Source: Cristatella mucedo
Taxonomy: Eukaryota; Bryozoa; Phylactolaemata; Cristatellidae
Assembly: GCA_009760855.2 (NCBI GenBank)
Contig: WPIO01000016.1
Coordinates: 1,043,501-1,107,500 of the forward strand
Direction: 5' to 3'
Length of the DNA stretch: 64,000 nucleotides
Made by a program: the position numbers and the translations under genes. Under the pieces are notes generated by a model, which was given only the letters and a program-made list of their open reading frames with translations, searched no databases and had not been told where the DNA came from. Shown here piece by piece: positions 59,234 through 64,000 of the stretch (its first letter is position 1; the number at the start of each line of letters is the position of its first letter).

Positions 59234-60290
59234 ATAATAATAATAAACTTGATGAAGCACCCTTTAGAACTCAATCTCTTTCTAGGTGCTTTACATTTGC
59301 TGCAAAGGAAACACGATCGAATGGTGAGTGGTATCGCGCTTCATAAGCAACATGAATAACTCGGTTAGGGGTGACATGCACAGGGTCAGCATGCAAGTGT
59401 GGTTAGTGGCAGTATGCAGTGTCAGCGTGCATAAGCACATAAAGAACGAATCACAGGGACCACTAAATACTGTCATAAATAGGTACGTTTTTAAGTTCTT
59501 TTTAATAACAATGTACTTGATAAATGTGGTCAAGTCAGGAGACGCCGTGACGTAAGTCGGGAGTGAGTTCTAAGCTTTGGGAGCATTTAAAACTAAATGC
59601 ACTTTCTCCAAAGGATTTGAAATTCGCACGAGGTATGGATAAACAGTTAGTTTCCGAAAAGTAGATGGTACTATGCTTGGCCTGGTGGGGGAGTAGATCT
59701 GATAGGTAGCCAAAGAATGAAGGGGCCTGAAATTGAGCGACAGAACCTCGGAGTCAATCCGTTGCTTGACCGGTAGCCAGTGCAGGTCGGCGAGAAGGGG
59801 TGTGAGGTGGCAACTGCGACGCTCACGACAGACAAGCCTAGCTGCAGAGTTTTGCACCAGCTGCACCACTTGAAAAAAAGTAGAGACAGCATAGAGCACC
59901 ACGTGCTGTATTTTAAAGGCTACCCGGATGACTGCTGGCCGTTCACACCAGCGTTCTGAAATCTCCAAATTAGATAGCAGCTAAACCATTGCAAGGCAGT
60001 TTCATTGACGCCCAGCAAGAGAGATGGAAGGCTCGAGAACGACTTGATTCTGAATGAATTGATTTATTTATTTATTGGGAGGCTCGATAATGAATTGATT
60101 AATAGTATCAAACGCTTCCAAAAAAAGAACCAGCAGAACTAGCAGAGTCCCTACCCAATTCAACATTCCGAAAAAAAACTGTCGTTACGCTTTGGCAACA
60201 GTGCTGACTCTGTTTACTCAATAGCTCTGAAACCTTACTGAAACTTAATTGAGATATTTATTAGAGCAATATGGAACCGAGCCAGTGCTG
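59234..60290 (-). mobile_element. LINE B copy, decayed 5' part
   Basis: AAT tail at 59234-59245, 3' UTR, C-terminal frame 59570-59968 (LHWLPVKQRIDSEVLSL), then a gap with unrelated bases. More diverged RT sequence follows to about 60290 (ACAGTGCTGACTCTGTTTAC). Confidence 0.8.
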
Positions 60291-60771
60291 AAAGCGAAGC
60301 GATCCCGCGACAGAAGGGACAGAGAATTTAGCAGCGAGCTGCTTCGAGCTCACCTGTTAAGGTCGTGACCTCGTTCATCCCCTTCGTCAATGGCGGTGAG
60401 TAGGGCTACAATCGAGTCAAGAAAACGCAACGTCGTGCCGTTATTGTTCAATGTGGTCGGTTTAAGATTACCAGCAACTCATCATGGAAATAGTGGCTGC
60501 TTAACATCGAAATAGCTGTATATGTCTAACCACGTTCGCTGATTTGCAGCATTCAAATAATGCAAATAGTCCTGAAGCAATCGTCTAATTGTACTCATCG
60601 CAGTAAAGCAGCCGATTTTCAAGTTCCGTAGACTTGCATTCATACTTTCTGATTGATCTATCGTACGCCATGTTATTTCCTAGCTTGCTAGGCATACTCA
60701 TCAGATATAAATCTCATTCATCTTCTCCTTTTTATGTCTATTCGGCCTTCATAGTTCGACGTGGGTCTACT

Positions 60772-60772
<1 letters not shown>
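60291..60772. other. Unassigned sequence
   Basis: No gene recognised. Confidence 0.3.

Positions 60773-60860
<88 letters not shown>
60773..60860. repeat. (TC)n microsatellite
   Basis: Pure TC run. Confidence 0.97.
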
Positions 60861-60862
<2 letters not shown>

Positions 60863-61619
60863 TCCATCCGACTCACGAAGCACTCAACGCGCCAGGCGCC
60901 TCAATCGTAACACAGGCCACTAGCTAGAACTTCACCGCCGTAAAAGCCTACTTCCGGTCAAGGTACGCTGGCGTTCTTCTCTGCGTATGGCTCACTAAGA
61001 GACGGGGAGCACGATAGAGCACAATTCGTGGTGTATAATACATTGGACAGTCGTTTCAAGCACTGACGTTTTCCGCTCACTCCGTGCATTCACAGCCCGC
61101 TTTAAGCTTTACTTCCGCACGCTTTCGCCATCGCCCAGCTTCAGAGCACACCGCCAAGCCACGCTAGAAATGCCAAAATGGCAATCTCGGAGCAGTTAAG
61201 AATCTGCACCAGTCACGCGAGGAGCGCGCGACGAGGGCAGAAGTGCGACAAGAATGTAATGAAATAAAATGTCAGCAAGCAAAGCATGTTAAAAGGAAAT
61301 AGAAACTATATCCCGACTGCTGAAGCCAAAGGAGAAGACTTAAAGCAAAGAGAATCGAGGCGAAAATGAATGCCAGTTGAATGCAGCCGAAAGCCGACTC
61401 TTAAAGCAAGCAGGCAAACTGCACGCGCAGAAGGCAGAAAGGCGCACAAGAGAGGCGACGGCGGCCAAAGCGTACAGTGCAGTGCGGCACGCGACTCGCG
61501 CTAACTCGTGCTAGGCAGAGCGAGAGTTCAGCACGCGAAAAACGTAACACTCAAGGTGGCCTCGGTCAGCATATCTCTGTAGTGTCGGCGAAAAAACGCG
61601 TTGTCCTGTTCCAAAGTGA
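60861..61619. other. CpG-moderate unassigned sequence
   Basis: Contains CTACTTCCGGTCAAGG (ETS-like ACTTCCGG word) at about 60950. No gene called. Confidence 0.3.
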
Positions 61620-62350
61620 CCTTTAACTAGACGACCGCATCAGCTTCAAAGTCAGTAGTGCCTACTTTCAGCTGCCTACCAAAGTTCGCCGAAGTTAGGG
61701 CCTTCCTAAATAAGGATACTACAACCAAGCTGGTCCATACGTTTTAAAAATCCTATTTAGAGTTCTGCAACTTACTACTCTCAGGCGATCATGGCAGTAC
61801 AATATGACGCTTGCAGTTGGTGCTGAATTCTGCAGCTGGTCCCGTCTGCCGTTAACGTTGCAACAACTGCCTCATCCAGGCACTTCTCGCTGACCTACAC
61901 TGGCTCCCCATCAAACAGCGTATCAACTACAAGGTTCTGTCGCTCACTTTTACGTCCCTTCATTCGCTTTCTCCGGTCTACCCGATATTCTTCATCGTCA
62001 GGCTAGGCATAGTATCATCCACTAGTCCGACTCAACTCTTAGCTATGCCTCTAACCAGCCTCGAATCTTTTGGAGGCCTTGCCTTCAGATCGCAAACTCC
62101 CGAAGCGTGGAACTCACTCCCGACTGACATCCTAACATATGGACTTGACGACATTTAAAAACAAGCTAAAAAGCGCATCAGTTCCTCACAGCATCTGCTG
62201 CGTCCCTGTGAATTTGCCTTCGCATGCATACGCATGCTGACCCTGTGCATTGTATCAATTAGCCATTGGCAGGGACCCTTTGAAACGTATGTAAAGTGTG
62301 CCCATGCCGAGACTTAGTTCCCCTAGGGTGCTATGCCTCGTTATTATTAT
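61620..62350 (+). mobile_element. Decayed LINE B copy, plus strand
   Basis: Runs from AGACGACCGCATCAGCTTCA through TGCTGAATTCTGCAGCTGGT and CTACACTGGCTCCCCATCAA (HWLPIK block) to the tail CTATGCCTCGTTATTATTAT. All frames broken. Confidence 0.8.
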
Positions 62351-62550
62351 TAACAATGATGATAGGAAGCCGAGACGACGCTCCTGCTGCTTTGTCCCAA
62401 CAGCGAAATGCTTGCAGCAGCGCTTGACCGCTTGACACCTCTGCAACACGTCTGCAACACCTGTGCAACACGTCTGCATGCGCTCGCGCATGTACGTCCG
62501 CCCAACCTGGCAAGCAGGGGACGGAGGCAGGGCTGCTAAGGATCCGCTGC

Positions 62551-62565
62551 AGCGCCACCTGGTGG
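62551..62565 (-). promoter_or_regulatory. CTCF-like core site
   Basis: Minus strand CCACCAGGTGGCGCT fits the bilaterian CTCF core consensus CCASYAGRKGGCRSY at all 15 positions. A weaker GC-rich match (AAGGGGGCG core) lies about 350 bp away at 62911-62925. Confidence 0.5.
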
Positions 62566-63429
62566 CTGCTGCTCCACTCCGCAGCCGCTAGCCAATGGCG
62601 CTGCCAGATCCTCTAGCAGCCCGTAGAGCTTTCGCAAACCGCTGCCTTTCCCCGCTGCTGCTGCTGCTGCAGCGTAGCCAGCGAGAGTCTTGCGGCTCAT
62701 TGGTTCACGTAATTCACCGTCGCCGCCAGCGTCACTCAAGATTTGCTAGGAGCTACGATAATCCCTACCCGCACTTGTCCAGTACTGCGCCTTTACCGCG
62801 AATTTTGTTATGGGTCTTATCCGTTAAAAAGAAAAACCTGACAACTGCGCGTCTTTAGACTCGGGTTTCGGAGGCCGTGGGCGATATTCCTTTTCTCTCT
62901 CAAGCACTACGACGCCCCCTTGCGGCGATTAGAGCTGTATAAATCTAGCTGCAGTGACTTGCACTCTCGCGTTACAGTGGCCGCTATAGAGATGCCAAAA
63001 TTATACAGATAAATTAAACTATCGTTAATATTTCCCAGTCCCAGAAGAGTATCGAAGAAGCCGCAGCAGAAAGGAAGAAACCGGAAAACGTAAGACGTAA
63101 AACGTAAAACAAAAGACGGAAAAACGCTGGAGCACTGAAAGCCCGAAGCTTAAGAGACCGGATGAAACAAAAACAGAATATTGCGAAATGCAAAAGTCAC
63201 AGAAATAAATTAAAAGGCAATGCGTCGTCTCGTGACCGGTATAAATAAAGATCTGTACCGTGTCTTCTGACATCATCCCAGTAATCAGTCCTCAAGGCCC
63301 ATTGTCGCTTGTAAGCTGTCCTCAAAAGAAGCGACATTGCGACGTTTCATCAAATAACGCTCTGCATTGACGGCATAGCGGCGCACGAGCCGCGAAAAGA
63401 AGCCAAAGAGAAGCGTGAGCGTAGTGAGC

Positions 63430-63495
63430 GCTCTCGTATCGCGTCTCTTTTATTCGAATAGCGCTCTCGTATCGCGTCTCTTTTATTTGAAGATT
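63430..63495. repeat. 33-bp tandem duplication
   Basis: GCGCTCTCGTATCGCGTCTC occurs at 63430 and 63463, each followed by TTTTATT. Confidence 0.92.
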
Positions 63496-64000
63496 CGCGT
63501 ACTCTTTGCTGCTCTTCGGGAAGCCGCAGCCTCTAGCAGCGAGCCGAGATGCGCGAGGTTCGCCATTATTGCGCGAGATTCGCGCATGCCTCTGCGCGGC
63601 GGCGGCGATCAGCTTTTACGCCAGAGCGCACGTGCTACGGCGGCCAGATACGAGTAGAAAACGAGCTTTCGCAGTCCCGCGAAATCCGTGCGCTATAGAA
63701 AACTCCCCTGGCTGGCCGACATTTTCGTTAGCCGAGGGCCAAAAAAGTCGCCTGCAGCAGAGGCGTGCTCAGATACGGCGCGACTCCACTTCCGCCACTT
63801 CCGCTTCGGTTAAAAAAAAGCGCTTTTCCATTATCTAGCAGACTTCGTGGGCGCCCTTCGAGTCGGCGTCTTGCTTTAGCCGCGCCACCTTTTACGCTTT
63901 CGCATTTAGACTGCTCATTCCGTGCGGCGGTACGTGAGCGGTGCGATGTCGCCGCGTGCGCACTTCCGGTCGATGCTCGTTTCCGCCCGAGTTCCTCTAG

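Larger units (their letters stand above)
62351..64000. other. Unassigned sequence with CpG-rich end
   Basis: Minus frame 62536-62739 contains MSRKTLAGYAAAAAAAGKGS and KLYGLLEDLAAPLASG, GC-rich and unrecognised. The last 600 bp is CpG-rich with ETS-like ACTTCCGG words near the end, compatible with a promoter just beyond the window. Inference only. Confidence 0.3.

Overview
The window looks like metazoan nuclear DNA, most likely from an invertebrate with a large, repeat-rich genome. I cannot name the species. The evidence is spliced coding segments with GT..AG junctions, several families of non-LTR retrotransposons and tRNA-derived SINEs, solo LTRs, very long simple repeats, and alternating CpG-rich and CpG-poor stretches. 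There are no operons, no prokaryotic signals, no CRISPR array and no complete multi-exon gene. Most long open frames are either reading frames through simple repeats or decayed reverse transcriptase.

The dominant content is repeats. LINE family A has an (ATTAC)n-type tail, and its best copy is 18768-22008 on the minus strand with endonuclease and reverse transcriptase remnants. LINE family B has an (AAT)n tail, and its best copies are 4269-5706 and 43393-44955 on the minus strand. Both families are CR1/L2-like by domain content. Two tRNA-derived SINE families (S1 and S2 here) are scattered over the window. S2 ends in the same 3' segment as LINE B, which suggests LINE B mobilises it. Two solo LTRs of one family (11337-11775 and 51964-52396) each carry a 5-bp target duplication. 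A third LTR-like insert (26413-26729) is nested inside a LINE A copy. A decayed gag/pol element sits at 47335-48235.

The one recognisable host gene is the last coding exon of an LRAT-domain (NlpC/P60-like thiol acyltransferase/hydrolase) gene on the minus strand, 14114-15157. It has the NCEHF active-site motif and a glycine-rich hydrophobic C-terminus. Its 3' flank is a CAG/CTG inverted repeat. Weaker exon candidates lie at 49339-49609 and 53072-53341 (minus). A set of protein-like plus-strand segments of unknown identity spans 24.0-28.7 kb, inside a stretch that is CpG-poor compared with the GC-rich blocks.

Region by region: 0-1.7 kb holds a 28-bp minisatellite and CpG-rich DNA. 1.7-10.5 kb is LINE fragments and unique DNA. 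10.5-16.2 kb holds a solo LTR, minisatellites and the LRAT exon with a duplicated intron. 16.2-22.4 kb is two nested or adjacent LINE A copies and a TC/TA/GA palindrome. 22.4-33.4 kb holds possible exons plus a very long CTG tract. 33.4-44.9 kb holds SINEs, microsatellites, a CpG-rich block and a LINE B copy. 45-53.5 kb holds CpG-rich blocks, the gag/pol remnant, a solo LTR and two possible exons. 53.5-64 kb is unique DNA, decayed LINE B, a CTCF-like site and CpG-rich DNA at the end.
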